Shown: positions 31,982-40,953, numbered from the stretch's first letter. The stretch: DNA of 64,000 nt from Bradyrhizobium genosp. SA-3 (GCF_004212635.1 NZ_PSRT01000023.1:1-64000), one strand, 5' to 3'. Numbers and translations: made by a program. The notes: generated by a model from the letters alone, not told the origin.

Positions 31982-32103
31982 AGGAAGGGCGTGATCGTTG
32001 TCACAGAGCGCGGCGGCTCAATGAGGGTGGCGGTATAGAGCTCATGCGGAGGGAGAACGGGCGCGCCTCCGGGGCGTTTCCTCGATGTCGTAGTTCTACG
32101 GGC

Positions 32104-32343
32104 CTACGCGTGGCCCTTGATCTCGTAGTGGCCCGGCACGCATTTGTAGCGCTCGAGGCGCCAATTGGCGTGATAGATCGGATGCTCGCCCATCCATTTC
32201 GCCAAGGGGGCCTGTGCGCCGATCGCGCATTGCATCATCGACATCTCGGGCGTCATGTTGCTGTCGGTCACGATTTCCTCGACGCAACTGCCTGAGCTTA
32301 TTGCGCTTAGCCGGCAGAGCACGGCAACGACGGTCACGAACAT
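32104..32343 (-). CDS. Small secreted protein
   Basis: 79 residues from the ATG at 32343. Hydrophobic start FVTVVAVLCRLSAISSG, then EMSMMQCAIGAQAPLAKWMG and WRLERYKCVPGHYEIKGHA. Three or four Cys suggest a periplasmic disulfide protein. It matches a short Bradyrhizobium protein type I recall. Unknown role. Confidence 0.6.
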   Translation of the reverse strand: MFVTVVAVLCRLSAISSGSCVEEIVTDSNMTPEMSMMQCAIGAQAPLAKWMGEHPIYHANWRLERYKCVPGHYEIKGHA

Positions 32344-32630
32344 TCCTGTCACCTCATCGGTTGTTTCTGACCACGAAGAGGATGCAAGCGGAGTGCCAGA
32401 GCCTGTGACACGCAAACAACACGCTGGCCCGGCCGAATCGCCCCAGCGTCCACTTCCATTGGGTGATTCGGATTGTAAAAAAATTCCCCCTAACCCGAAG
32501 CCGGACAAATACGGGAACCGTAGCAAAGAATGACCACGTCTCGGCACCGGGCCGCCGGCGCTTCACATGCCGCGCGCAGCAGGCAGAGCTATCGCATGAG
32601 CTTCCCGGCGACGACAGAGCAAGCGCCTCG

Positions 32631-32758
32631 TCCTTCGAGACGCCCGCTTTGGCGGGCTCCTCAGGATGAGGCTGGACGGCGTCGGTGTGATTGAAACTGC
32701 GGCCGCGCACTCCGCCCTCATCCTGAGGGCCCGCCAACGGCGGGCGTCTCGAAGGATG
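32631..32758. repeat. Palindromic intergenic repeat pair (CCTTCGAGACGCCCGC type)
   Basis: Copy one (32631-32671) contains CTTCGAGACGCCCGC-TTTGGCGGGC and ends TCAGGATGAGG. Copy two (32716-32758) is the inverted arrangement (CCTCATCCTGAGGGCCCGCC then GGCGGGCGTCTCGAAGG). Together they form a large inverted repeat. I recall this family as widespread between genes in Bradyrhizobium and relatives. The rest of 32344-32988 holds no supported gene. Confidence 0.75.
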
Positions 32759-32988
32759 TGCCGCGGGGGAAGGTGCCTCACATGCGATAGCCCCGCACGC
32801 GGCAGGCAGCTCGTACCGACCTCATGACGATTGCACCGGAGCGGCCAATAGTCCGTCCGCCGAAATAACTGAACATGGCAGGCGCCGCTTTTACCTGCGG
32901 ATGCGGTGCTGCTACAGTTTTGCGCGCGCCCCCGGTGAGCGGCGCTGCGACGAAGAAACATACCGACAAGGGGAGGGATCGAAGTCCC

Positions 32989-33960
32989 ATGAAAGATTTT
33001 GCAGGAAAGATCGCGGTCATCACCGGCGGCGGCACCGGAATGGGGCGCGAGCTGGCGCGGCAGCTCGTGGCCGAGGGTTGCAACGTCGCGATGTGCGACG
33101 TCTCGGAAGCGGCGATGGCCGAGACCAAGCGGCTCTGCGAGGTCGAGAGGCTGCCGCAGGGCCTGCGCGTCACGACGCATGTCGCCGACGTCGCGATCGA
33201 GGATCATCTCAGGCGCTTTCGCGACCAGCTCGCCGAGCAGCAGAAGACGGATAAGATCCATCTTCTGTTCAACAATGCCGGCATCGGCGGCGGCGGCAGT
33301 CTGTTCACCAATACGCGCGAGCAGTGGGAGCGCACCTTCAACATCTGCTGGGGCGGCGTCTATCTCGGCGTGCGCACCTTCCTGCCGATGCTGGTCGCCG
33401 CGGACGAGGCCCACATCGTCAACACCGCGAGCGCCAACGGCTTCTGGGCCTCGATCGGCATGAACCAGGCGCACACCGCGTACAGCTCGGCCAAGTTCGC
33501 GGTGAAGGGATTTACCGAAGCGCTGATCAACGACCTTCGCCTGCACGCGCCGCACGTCAAATGCTCGGTGGTGATGCCCGGTCACATCGGTACCTCGATC
33601 GTCTCCAATTCGCGCAAGGTGCAGAGCAGTGACGGGTCCGAGAGGCTCAATGCCGACGAGGTCGCGTTGACCCGCAAGCGCATGGTCGCGGCCGGCGTGC
33701 CGGATGCCGACAAGATGTCGGACGACGACATCCAGGCGGCGTTTGCCGAGCGCGCCCGCAGCTTCCTGGAGGATGCGCCGACGACGGCGGCAGAGGCGGC
33801 GAAGATCATTCTCGACGGAGTCAAGGCGGAGCGTTGGCGCATTCTCGTCGGCGAGGACGCCAAGCGCCTCGACGAGCGCGTGCGCGCCACGCCGGAGCAG
33901 GCCTACGACCGCGCCTTCTACGAAAGTTTTACGCAGGAGGTCGGCTGGCGGCTGGGCTGA
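32989..33960 (+). CDS. Short-chain dehydrogenase/reductase
   Basis: 323 residues from ATG 32989 with GGGGAGGGA ahead. The cofactor motif TGGGTGMG is at residues 12-19 and NNAGIGGGG near residue 92. The catalytic Ser is in TASANGFW and the catalytic pair in AYSSAKFAVKG (Y-x-x-x-K). The C-terminus is longer than in minimal SDRs (about 70 extra residues). Substrate unknown. The frame extends upstream through a repeat region, which I exclude. Confidence 0.93.
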   Translation: MKDFAGKIAVITGGGTGMGRELARQLVAEGCNVAMCDVSEAAMAETKRLCEVERLPQGLRVTTHVADVAIEDHLRRFRDQLAEQQKTDKIHLLFNNAGIGGGGSLFTNTREQWERTFNICWGGVYLGVRTFLPMLVAADEAHIVNTASANGFWASIGMNQAHTAYSSAKFAVKGFTEALINDLRLHAPHVKCSVVMPGHIGTSIVSNSRKVQSSDGSERLNADEVALTRKRMVAAGVPDADKMSDDDIQAAFAERARSFLEDAPTTAAEAAKIILDGVKAERWRILVGEDAKRLDERVRATPEQAYDRAFYESFTQEVGWRLG

Positions 33961-34000
33961 CCGCTCGAGAGGCGCGGGGATGTAGGTATGATAATCGTCA

Positions 34001-34043
34001 TGGCAAGAGGTGCGCCTGTGATAATGCGTGCCACCTCTTGCCA
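34001..34043 (+). terminator. Hairpin after the SDR gene
   Basis: TGGCAAGAGGTG (34001-34012) and CACCTCTTGCCA (34032-34043) are perfect 12-base complements with a 19-base loop, followed by ATTTTCTT. Probably a terminator. Confidence 0.55.
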
Positions 34044-34220
34044 ATTTTCTTGCCGGTGTTCAGCGCTTCATGCCGAATTCGAATGTCACGCATGCGACAC
34101 GTTCGTGCGTTCAAGCGATGGTGATCTTAAACGGGTCTCATTTGGCGCACGCCAGCTTGGTCGGCGAACCAAAATAGTCTAGTCAATCAGGAGTAACGCG
34201 ACGATAGAGCGTAGCTCCCG

Positions 34221-35333
34221 ATGATACCCGCATGCCTCTCCGACGACTGGACCCTTTGCCCGGAGAGAGAGGACATCTCCGCTGAATTCACGCGGCTGCT
34301 CACCGCGGCCCAGGAGGGCGGCGCCACGATCGCCGAATGCCTGATGATCGTGCGGCAGCTGAAGCGGGGCAACGATCAATCCTGGCATCGCGAGTGGAAG
34401 AAGCTGGCGCAGGCCAACCGTCAGCGTGCCGAAGCCGCCTTCGCGGAAGGCCATTTGGCGACGGCACAGCGCAATTGGCTGCGTGCGATGAACTATTACG
34501 GTGCGGCGGCGATGCCGCTGGACCCGGCCGACGAACGCCGCTGGGTCGCAGTGCTCGCGATGCAGGAGTGCGCCCGCCGCTATTTGTCCGCGCGCGGCCC
34601 GGCCGGCGAGGTCGTGACCATCCCCTGGATCGACGGACATGCGCTGCAGGGCTACTTCCTGCCTGCGTCGTCGGGAAGAGGGCGGGCTCCGACCGTGATC
34701 TGCATCGGCGAGCCCGGCCACCGCAAGGAAGAGTTTCTGTTCAAGCTCGCGCCGCATGCGCGCGAGCGCGGATTCTCGATGCTGGCGCTGGACCTCTTCG
34801 GCGACCAGCGCGACGATTTTCTCGACGTGCTGCTGCGGCGCCGGGATCTCGAGAGCTCGGTCCCGTGCGTCATGGACTATCTGGAGACGCGCAGCGACGT
34901 CGATTTCGGGCGCGTCGCGATCGTCGCGGACGGCTGGGGCTCTTCCTTCGTCGCGCGCGCCGTGTTGCAGGAGCCGCGGCTTGCCGCCGCCGTCTGCGAC
35001 GGCGGGCTGTGGGATCTGCACGAGCGGGCCTTCTTCGCCAGCCGATTCGCGATGAGCGACGTCAGCATCGTCCCGGTGCCGCATGCCCCGCTGATGGCTT
35101 CCAGCGCCGACTGCCCGGTGTTGATCACGCTCGGCGAGGACGGCTGGCTCAAGGCCGATCGGGCCCGTCAGCTCGTCCAGAAATCCCGGCTCGGAAGCTC
35201 GGACGTGATGCTGAAGGTGTTCACTGCGGCGGAGACCGGCGCGGCGCAGGCGCATGCGGACAATCCGAGCCTTGCCAACGAATACATCTTCGACTGGCTC
35301 GAATCGCGGCTCGGCGCGGCCGGGCGGATCTGA
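34221..35333 (+). CDS. Alpha/beta-hydrolase-like protein lacking the nucleophile serine
   Basis: 370 residues. N-terminal helical region (residues 1-125), then a hydrolase core: PTVICIGEPGHRKEEFLFKL, FSMLALDLFGDQRDDFLD, VDFGRVAIVADGWGSSFVAR, AAAVCDGGLWDLHERAFFA. The layout follows FrsA/2,6-dihydroxypseudooxynicotine-hydrolase-like enzymes. At the nucleophile elbow, where G-x-S-x-G is expected, it reads A-D-G-W-G. A C-terminal His is present (QAHADNPSLANE). It may be non-catalytic or use another residue. Divergent functions are possible. Confidence 0.75.
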   Translation: MIPACLSDDWTLCPEREDISAEFTRLLTAAQEGGATIAECLMIVRQLKRGNDQSWHREWKKLAQANRQRAEAAFAEGHLATAQRNWLRAMNYYGAAAMPLDPADERRWVAVLAMQECARRYLSARGPAGEVVTIPWIDGHALQGYFLPASSGRGRAPTVICIGEPGHRKEEFLFKLAPHARERGFSMLALDLFGDQRDDFLDVLLRRRDLESSVPCVMDYLETRSDVDFGRVAIVADGWGSSFVARAVLQEPRLAAAVCDGGLWDLHERAFFASRFAMSDVSIVPVPHAPLMASSADCPVLITLGEDGWLKADRARQLVQKSRLGSSDVMLKVFTAAETGAAQAHADNPSLANEYIFDWLESRLGAAGRI

Positions 35334-35348
35334 TCTAAGGCGCGCGCG

Positions 35349-35906
35349 TCAGAAGTCGAGGGTGAGGCGGACGCAGGCCTTCTCGAGGCGGGACTTCAGC
35401 ATTGCGAGCTTGGCGGTGAATTCGGTGAGCTCATGCTCGTCGAACTCCTGGAAGACGAATTCCTTGATGGTCTTGTACTGCTCGTTGAGGCTCGCCAGGT
35501 GCTTCTGCGTCTTCTCGGTCAGGGACAGCCGGACTACCCTGGCGTCGGTCGGCGAGGGGCGACGGCGCAACAGGCCCTTCTTCTCGAGCAGCTTGGACTG
35601 GGTGGTGACGAACGAGGGATCGACGTGGAGGAGCTTTGAGACGACGTTGACCGGGATGCCGTCGTCCTTGTCGAGGTCGGAGATGGCCATCAGGATCAGC
35701 CATTGCGGGCCGCTGATGCCGAGCGTCCTCGCCCAGAACTGACGCAGCTCCTCCAGATACATGTTGATCGACGATATCTCCCAGGTGAAGCGCCTGATGA
35801 TATCCAGATTTCCGATGGAGCGCAGGCGCGCACCCTCTTTCCTCGTTGCGGACACAGCGTCACTCCCGTGAACTGATTCTTCGGGCCAGTGTTCGTGGCA
35901 GGCCAT
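35349..35906 (-). CDS. MarR-family transcriptional regulator
   Basis: About 185 residues (start at 35906 or 35933 uncertain). The wHTH reads ISGPQWLILMAISDLDKDDG, VNVVSKLLHVDPSFVTTQSK, LLEKKGLLRRRPSPTDARVV, the MarR recognition helix and D-x-R wing. A C-terminal dimerisation helix follows. It is convergent with the hydrolase-like gene; the porin lies upstream of it on the other strand, about 350 bases away. Ligand unknown. Confidence 0.88.
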   Translation of the reverse strand: MACHEHWPEESVHGSDAVSATRKEGARLRSIGNLDIIRRFTWEISSINMYLEELRQFWARTLGISGPQWLILMAISDLDKDDGIPVNVVSKLLHVDPSFVTTQSKLLEKKGLLRRRPSPTDARVVRLSLTEKTQKHLASLNEQYKTIKEFVFQEFDEHELTEFTAKLAMLKSRLEKACVRLTLDF

Positions 35907-36261
35907 AGTCCACGCAAGCCTGCTCTGAGGCAAGTGCAGAGCAGAGTTATTTTGTCACGGAAATTACAAAGATGATCAGCTCAGCAGATTGACTCACCCC
36001 CCGGTGTTGCGCGCGGGGCACAGGTTAGTGAAACAATAAAGCTGACTAAATAAACTATTTTGATTAGCGGAAAGACGCAGGCATATTGGCCGGTGACGGT
36101 GGGGGGTACTCGATCGTCCCGTTGCAGGTGGTTCGCTCACGTCCCTCGCGTTTCAAGCGGGTGCGTCCGAAGCGCGAAGCGGCCGAGCGGATTGAAGAGA
36201 CGGGGATCTGGGGGGCCTCACGGTCCAGTCTCCGCAAAATGAGCAACTTGGAGGTTTTAAA

Positions 36262-37785
36262 ATGAAAGTAGTGAAGAGCCTTTTGCTCGGCACTGCCGCG
36301 GGTCTGATCGCCGTGGGTGGAGCCCAGGCGGCCGATCTTCCGGTCAAGGCCAAGGCGGTCGAATACGTGAAGATCTGTTCGCTCTATGGCGCGGGTTTCT
36401 ACTACATCCCGGGCAGCGACACCTGCATCAAGCTGGGCGGCTATCTGCGTGCTGAAGTCGCGCTCAATGCGGGCGGCAACTACAGCGCTCAGTACAACGG
36501 CGTCTTCGCGGCGAACAACCGCCTGACGAACTACTACTCGATGCGCGCTCGTGAGGATCTCAACATCGATACGCGCACCGCGACCGAGTACGGCGTGGTC
36601 CGCACCTATTTCGATGCGGTCTTCACCTGGACGACCGGCAGCTATGTCGGCACCGGCTCTGCCACAGGTGCGACCGGCTACAGTGCCACGACGGCTGGCT
36701 CGTCCACCATCAACCCGACGGACGGCGGCATCTCGGGCGGTTCGCTCGGCGTCTACTACGCCTTCATCCAGTTCGCCGGCTTCACCATGGGTAAGTCCGT
36801 GTCGCAGTTCGACGCGCCCTGGATCAACTATCCCGGCAACAACTTCGACCAGCTGGTCGGCGGCAGCGGCTCGACCAACGGCGTCGCCCAGTTCACCTAC
36901 ACGGCCGATTTCGGCCAGGGCGTGACGGCGGCGATTTCGGCGCAGGACCAGACTCAGTTCTTCACGACCAACCTCTGGAACACGGCCGGCATGAGCACGA
37001 CAGGCGTGCTCGGCGGCGCTTACGGCTCGAACGACATCGGCGGCACTCGGTCTCCCGACCTCGTCGGTATGGTCCGCGTTGACCAGGCCTGGGGTCTGTT
37101 CCAGGCCTCGGTTGCCGCACACGACAACCATGTTGCTTACTACGGCGCGACCGAGACCACTGGCCACCCCGAAGACAAGTGGGGTTGGGCGGTTCAGCTC
37201 GCTCTGTCGATCAAGAACATTCCGACCGGCGCAGGCGACGTGATCAACATCTCGGGCGTCTACACCGACGGCGCGAGCCGCTACAACTTCCAGTCGCTGG
37301 CAGCGACCAGCTACTCGATGTTCGGCAGCTCGAACGCGGCGTATCAGAGCATCGGCTTCGCCGGCGTGTCTGACGCGGTGTTCGGCCCCGGCGGCGGCCT
37401 CGAGCTGACCAAGACCTACGGCTTCCGTGGTGCCTACACCCACAACTGGAGCCCGTACTGGAACACGGCGCTCTACGGCGCGTGGGCTGCGGTCAACTAC
37501 AGCGGCACGGCGAAGGGCCTGATCTGCGGCAGCGCCGCGTTCGCGACCCTGACCGGCACCTGCAACCCGGACTTCAACATCGGCCAGGTCGGTGTCATCA
37601 CCCGCTGGACGCCGGTGAAGGGGCTGACCTTCTCGGCCGACTTCACCTACAGCCATCTCGACCAGAAGTATTCGGGCGTGATCACGACCGGAGCACTCAC
37701 GAGCGTGGCCAAGCCCGCGGCCACGTATGAGCTGAAGGACCAGGACACCTACAGCCTGCTGCTGCGCGCCCAGCGCAACTGGTAA
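36262..37785 (+). CDS. Outer-membrane porin (alphaproteobacterial Porin_2 family)
   Basis: 507 residues with GGAGG six bases before the ATG. Signal peptide KVVKSLLLGTAAGLIAVGGA with cleavage after AQA. Mature start ADLPVKAKAVEYVKICSLYG is the typical Bradyrhizobium/Rhizobium porin entry, with YYIPGSDTCIKLGGYLRAEV next. Alternating beta strands follow. The C-terminus ends RAQRNW with the terminal aromatic needed for outer-membrane assembly. Role: general diffusion channel. It stands alone with its own upstream region of about 350 bases, where I see no gene, and a strong terminator. Confidence 0.95.
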   Translation: MKVVKSLLLGTAAGLIAVGGAQAADLPVKAKAVEYVKICSLYGAGFYYIPGSDTCIKLGGYLRAEVALNAGGNYSAQYNGVFAANNRLTNYYSMRAREDLNIDTRTATEYGVVRTYFDAVFTWTTGSYVGTGSATGATGYSATTAGSSTINPTDGGISGGSLGVYYAFIQFAGFTMGKSVSQFDAPWINYPGNNFDQLVGGSGSTNGVAQFTYTADFGQGVTAAISAQDQTQFFTTNLWNTAGMSTTGVLGGAYGSNDIGGTRSPDLVGMVRVDQAWGLFQASVAAHDNHVAYYGATETTGHPEDKWGWAVQLALSIKNIPTGAGDVINISGVYTDGASRYNFQSLAATSYSMFGSSNAAYQSIGFAGVSDAVFGPGGGLELTKTYGFRGAYTHNWSPYWNTALYGAWAAVNYSGTAKGLICGSAAFATLTGTCNPDFNIGQVGVITRWTPVKGLTFSADFTYSHLDQKYSGVITTGALTSVAKPAATYELKDQDTYSLLLRAQRNW

Positions 37786-37808
37786 GCTCGGTCTTCGGAC
37801 ATGAAGCA

Positions 37809-37838
37809 GCCCCGGCGGGAAACCGCCGGGGCTTTTCT
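37809..37838 (+). terminator. Intrinsic terminator of the porin gene
   Basis: GCCCCGGCGG and CCGCCGGGGC form a stem around a GAAA loop, followed by TTTTCTT, 23 bases after the porin stop. Confidence 0.9.
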
Positions 37839-37949
37839 TACGATGAGAGGGATTCGGAAATCCGGCAGCTTTCCACGCGGCCGATGAAGACGAGCTATGC
37901 GATTCGATCCTCCTCAGACTTATTTACTTACCTGAGTTACTAAGCTATA

Positions 37950-38036
37950 TAGCTCTCAGCCGATTACGAAAGTTGCGGCTCTTAGCTTCACGCTAAGCCT
38001 CCAGAAACCTCCGGTGATGCCCCGCCGGAGGTTTTT
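37950..38036 (+). ncRNA. Candidate small RNA between porin and gcrA-type gene
   Basis: After the porin terminator there is an AT-rich TATATAG (near 37948) that could serve as a -10. A small stem CTTAGC-TTCA-GCTAAG-like (37981-37997) follows, then an unpaired CCTCC, then a strong terminator stem ACCTCCGG/CCGGAGGT with TTTTTCG (38007-38036). No coding frame fits. The exposed CCTCC could pair with ribosome binding sites. No -35 is obvious; the start site is a guess. Confidence 0.4.
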
Positions 38037-38055
38037 CGTTTTGGGAATGCCAGTT

Positions 38056-38547
38056 TCAGCCGCCCATGGCGCGGCTGCGCGAGTTCGGCCGGTAGGCGAG
38101 GCGGCTGTGGCCGGCGCAGTAGGACTGGCCGTCGGGCGCAGTATTGCCGCAGAAGCAGAAATCGTCTTCGCCCGGCGTCGAGATTGGCCAGCGGCAGCGA
38201 TTCTCGGAAAGCTCCAGCAGCGAGCAGCGGTTGGCCTCATCGATCGGCTCTGCGACCACTTGCATGTCGGTCTCGCCGTAGATCGTGGCGAGCATCTCGT
38301 ATTGCAGCCGCGGAACGGCCCTCCGCGCGCGCGCCGGCCCAGAACCCCTGTCGTGAACCTTGCCGTCGTCGACCGTCCGGCCTCGCGTCAGATTCAACCG
38401 GGACAGCTTGCCGATCACCGCGTTGCGGCTGACGCCGATGTCGGCGGCGATCTCGCGGCAGGAGAGGCCGGCCTCGAAGTGCCGCTTCAAGAGTTCAATG
38501 CGTTCGTCGGTCCAAGTCTGTGAAGCAGTCGGGGAAACAGCAGGCAT
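38056..38547 (-). CDS. GcrA-family cell-cycle regulator
   Basis: 163 residues. N-terminal HTH: WTDERIELLKRHFEAGLSCR, EIAADIGVSRNAVIGKLSRL is the GcrA signature. The C-terminal CRWPISTPGEDDFCFCG with CAGHSRLAY is the Cys/His-rich GcrA tail that contacts sigma-70 RNA polymerase. Family role: activates methylation-sensitive cell-cycle promoters. Whether this is the main GcrA or a paralogue cannot be told here. Confidence 0.88.
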   Translation of the reverse strand: MPAVSPTASQTWTDERIELLKRHFEAGLSCREIAADIGVSRNAVIGKLSRLNLTRGRTVDDGKVHDRGSGPARARRAVPRLQYEMLATIYGETDMQVVAEPIDEANRCSLLELSENRCRWPISTPGEDDFCFCGNTAPDGQSYCAGHSRLAYRPNSRSRAMGG

Positions 38548-38621
38548 GTGTAACGGTCCCAGGTTGCGAGATGTCGGCCATCCGCCTCTCGAGATCGGTC
38601 CGCCTCACGTCCGGCGCGCGC

Positions 38622-38819
38622 TCACGTCCTGCCATTGTCGCGGATCGACAAAAGCCCGTCCTTGATGGCGAGACGGATGCCTTCCTCGATCAAGGTACGT
38701 GCGACGCCGGGGACGCTGGTGCCGTGGGTGCCCTGTCTCACCAGTTTCTCCAGATAGGTGATGGTCGAGAGCGCCAAGGTTACGGGAATACGGTCAGTCT
38801 CGGCTTTTTCGGTGGCCAT
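38622..38819 (-). CDS. Small helical protein, RHH-like
   Basis: 65 residues. IPVTLALSTITYLEKLVRQG, then VARTLIEEGIRLAIKDGLLS resembles a ribbon-helix-helix or short dimer protein. It lies upstream of the GcrA-like gene on the same strand with about 75 bases between. Unknown function. Confidence 0.6.
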   Translation of the reverse strand: MATEKAETDRIPVTLALSTITYLEKLVRQGTHGTSVPGVARTLIEEGIRLAIKDGLLSIRDNGRT

Positions 38820-39019
38820 GGCCCGAACGCTAGCCTCTTACTCGGGTACATAAAAGTAACGATTAAGACTCTATTTAGGTTCGAGGGCGGAAGTCAAATC
38901 CGGGCTAGGCCGATGCATCAGCCCATTGGAATCGCTTGAGAAGTTCGGGCATGGCGCGGCGCGCCGCCCGAACGGCCGGGCGGCGGGATGCATCGACACG
39001 TCAGGGAAGAGTGGCTGGC

Positions 39020-39961
39020 TCAGCCGTGCACGATCGCCTTTTCGATCATGCAATGGATGCCCTTGGCGCCATTGACGGTCTGGGTCACCCGCAGATCGGC
39101 GGCCAGGCTGCACAGCGTGTAGGCGTCCTCACGCGACAGGTTTCGCGTCTCGCCGAGCAGCGCGATCATGTCGCGGAGCGCGCGCACCACGCACTGGTCG
39201 AGGTCGGGGTCCATCGCCATGGTCATGTAGTGCGTCGCCGTCTCGGCGCGGGGATAGTCGAACTTGAGGTCCTTGCGCAGGGTCAGGCGGAAGCGGCCCC
39301 GGAGTGCAGTCTCGATCGCGGTGACGCAGACCTCGCCGTCGCCTTGCACGCCGTGGCCGTCGCCGCAGGAGAACAGCGCGCCCGGCACGAACACCGGCAA
39401 ATAGAGCGTCGCACCCGCGCCGAGCTCCTTGTTGTCGAGATTGCCGCCCATGGCACGCGGGATCAGCGAGGAGATGCGGCCCCAGCTAGGTGGCGGCGAC
39501 ACGCCCATCACGCCGAAGAATGGTTTGAGCGGCAGGTCCAGGCCCCATGGCATGCGACCGACCATCCGCGACCGGTCGAGCGGGATGTTCAGGATACGCG
39601 TCTCGTGGAAATCGTCGGGCAGGGTGCCGGACAGCGGCTTGATCATGTTCCAGCCCCAATCCTGGCGGAGCTGGACGTCGAGGATCTCGACCGCGAGCAC
39701 GTCGCCGGGCTCGGCGCCTTCGACCGCGATCGGGCCGGTGAGGATGTGGCCGGGCAGCATGCGCTCGTTCCTGGCGTGAACCTCGAACATCTCCGGCGGA
39801 ATGTGAAACTTGTTGCGATCGGGCAGCATGTCCGGACCGCCGCTGATGGTGTCGACCGTCACCTCATCGCCGCTGGCAATGGTGAGGACGGGCTTGAGCG
39901 CGGCTTCGAAGAAGCCCCAATGACAGGTTTCGGGGCTGGAATGCAGGTGATGATGGGTCAT
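39020..39961 (-). CDS. Acetamidase/formamidase family protein
   Basis: 313 residues. HHHLHSSPETCHWGFFEAAL, PGHILTGPIAVEGAEPGDVL and PFFGVMGVSPPPSWGRISSL, NLDNKELGAGATLYLPVFVP and FSCGDGHGVQGDGEVCVTAI are the ordered motifs of the FmdA/AmdA family (metal-dependent amide hydrolysis). The conserved NLDxK and GDxHxxQGDGE motifs are intact, so activity is likely. Substrate (formamide, acetamide or other) not determinable. Confidence 0.92.
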   Translation of the reverse strand: MTHHHLHSSPETCHWGFFEAALKPVLTIASGDEVTVDTISGGPDMLPDRNKFHIPPEMFEVHARNERMLPGHILTGPIAVEGAEPGDVLAVEILDVQLRQDWGWNMIKPLSGTLPDDFHETRILNIPLDRSRMVGRMPWGLDLPLKPFFGVMGVSPPPSWGRISSLIPRAMGGNLDNKELGAGATLYLPVFVPGALFSCGDGHGVQGDGEVCVTAIETALRGRFRLTLRKDLKFDYPRAETATHYMTMAMDPDLDQCVVRALRDMIALLGETRNLSREDAYTLCSLAADLRVTQTVNGAKGIHCMIEKAIVHG

Positions 39962-39989
39962 TTGCCGCGTCCGGTTGGTTTCATCGGCC

Positions 39990-40059
39990 GCGGGCTTGAC
40001 CCGACGATCGATCCTCTTTCAAGAAGATTTCTGAAGAAGGCCGGGCCGGTCAAGCCCGC
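39990..40059. repeat. Palindromic repeat (GCGGGCTTGACC type)
   Basis: GCGGGCTTGACC (39990-40001) and GGTCAAGCCCGC (40048-40059) are perfect complements, like other repeats in this window (51908, 46382). It lies between two divergent genes, directly before the YdcF-type start. Confidence 0.65.
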
Positions 40060-40093
40060 GCATGACAGGCACGATCATTTCAGCGAGGCTCCC

Positions 40094-40897
40094 CTGTTTT
40101 TCGCTCTTTCCAAGACCCTCGGCGTCGCGCTGCTGCCGATTAATCTCCTGGCCGAGCTCGGAATCCTGTCTGTCGTGCTGATGGCGACGCGCTTTGCCGC
40201 GCTCGGCCGCAAGCTCGCCGTGACGACGCTGGTTCTGCTCGCGCTCGCGGCGTTCTCGCCGCTCGGCAATCTCCTGATCTATCCGCTGGAGTCGCGCTTT
40301 GCGCCCTGGGATCCATCGCGCGGTGCGCCCGACGGCATCATCGTGCTCGGTGGCTCGGTCGACACCGATCTGTCGGCGGCGCATCGCACGCCGGTCGTCG
40401 CGCACGCGGCCGATCGTCTGTTTGCGCCGGCCGAGCTTGCCCGCCGCTATCCCAATGCGCGCATCGTCTTCACCGGGGGCACGTCGAACCTGGTCTCGAC
40501 CAACGCGAGGGAAGCTGATTATTCCGCACCAGTCCTGGAGAATGTCGGCATTGCGAAGGAACGCCTGATCCTCGAGCGCGACTCCCGCAACACCTGGGAG
40601 AATGCCATCTTCACGAAGCAATTGGTGTCACCGAAGCCGGGCGAGCGCTGGCTCCTGGTGACGTCGGCCTTCCACATGCCGCGCTCGATGGGAATCTTCC
40701 GCAAGGCCGGATTTGACGTCGAAGCCTATCCGGTTGACTGGCGAATGGGCGGACGTGACGATCTCTTCTCCTTCACCAAGATGGGCGCGGACGGCCTTGG
40801 CCGAACTGACGTCGCGGTGCGCGAGTGGATCGGCCTCGTCGCCTACCGTCTGATGGGCAGGACTGGCGAGTTGCTTCCGGGACCCACCAAGGACTAG
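40094..40897 (+). CDS. YdcF/ElyC/SanA-family membrane protein
   Basis: About 267 residues. Two N-terminal hydrophobic segments (VALLPINLLAELGILSVVLM and VTTLVLLALAAFSPLGNLLI) precede the DUF218 domain: GAPDGIIVLGGSVDTDL, ARRYPNARIVFTGGTSN, ERDSRNTWENAIFTKQL, WLLVTSAFHMPRSMGIFRKA. Family role: envelope or peptidoglycan-related, not fully defined. No ATG, GTG or TTG stands where the protein should begin; the CTG at 40094 (then FFALSKTLG) is the best fit. Longer in-frame starts run through the repeat at 39990. Confidence 0.85.
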   Translation: MFFALSKTLGVALLPINLLAELGILSVVLMATRFAALGRKLAVTTLVLLALAAFSPLGNLLIYPLESRFAPWDPSRGAPDGIIVLGGSVDTDLSAAHRTPVVAHAADRLFAPAELARRYPNARIVFTGGTSNLVSTNAREADYSAPVLENVGIAKERLILERDSRNTWENAIFTKQLVSPKPGERWLLVTSAFHMPRSMGIFRKAGFDVEAYPVDWRMGGRDDLFSFTKMGADGLGRTDVAVREWIGLVAYRLMGRTGELLPGPTKD

Positions 40898-40953
40898 AAC
40901 GAGAGCCGCAAAACAAGAACAGACGGCGCGCGATCGCCGGCTCGGAGGACGCC

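Noticed and set aside
32631..32758. Spaced palindromes considered as a CRISPR array
   Set aside because: Only two inverted copies, no uniform spacers and no cas genes in the window.
32563..34044. 493-codon open frame antisense to the SDR gene
   Set aside because: Composition is that of an antisense shadow; the SDR motifs on the plus strand are complete.
33988..34182. 64-codon Cys-containing frame after the SDR gene
   Set aside because: It runs through the inverted repeat at 34001-34043, has no ribosome binding site and no regular zinc-ligand spacing.
36064..37656. 530-codon open frame antisense to the porin gene
   Set aside because: Mirror of the porin's GC-rich third positions. The product is Arg/Val/Ala-rich with no motif, and the porin on the other strand is certain.
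38936..40093. Long upstream in-frame extension of the YdcF-type gene
   Set aside because: It runs antisense through the whole acetamidase gene and a palindromic repeat, and its composition is not protein-like.
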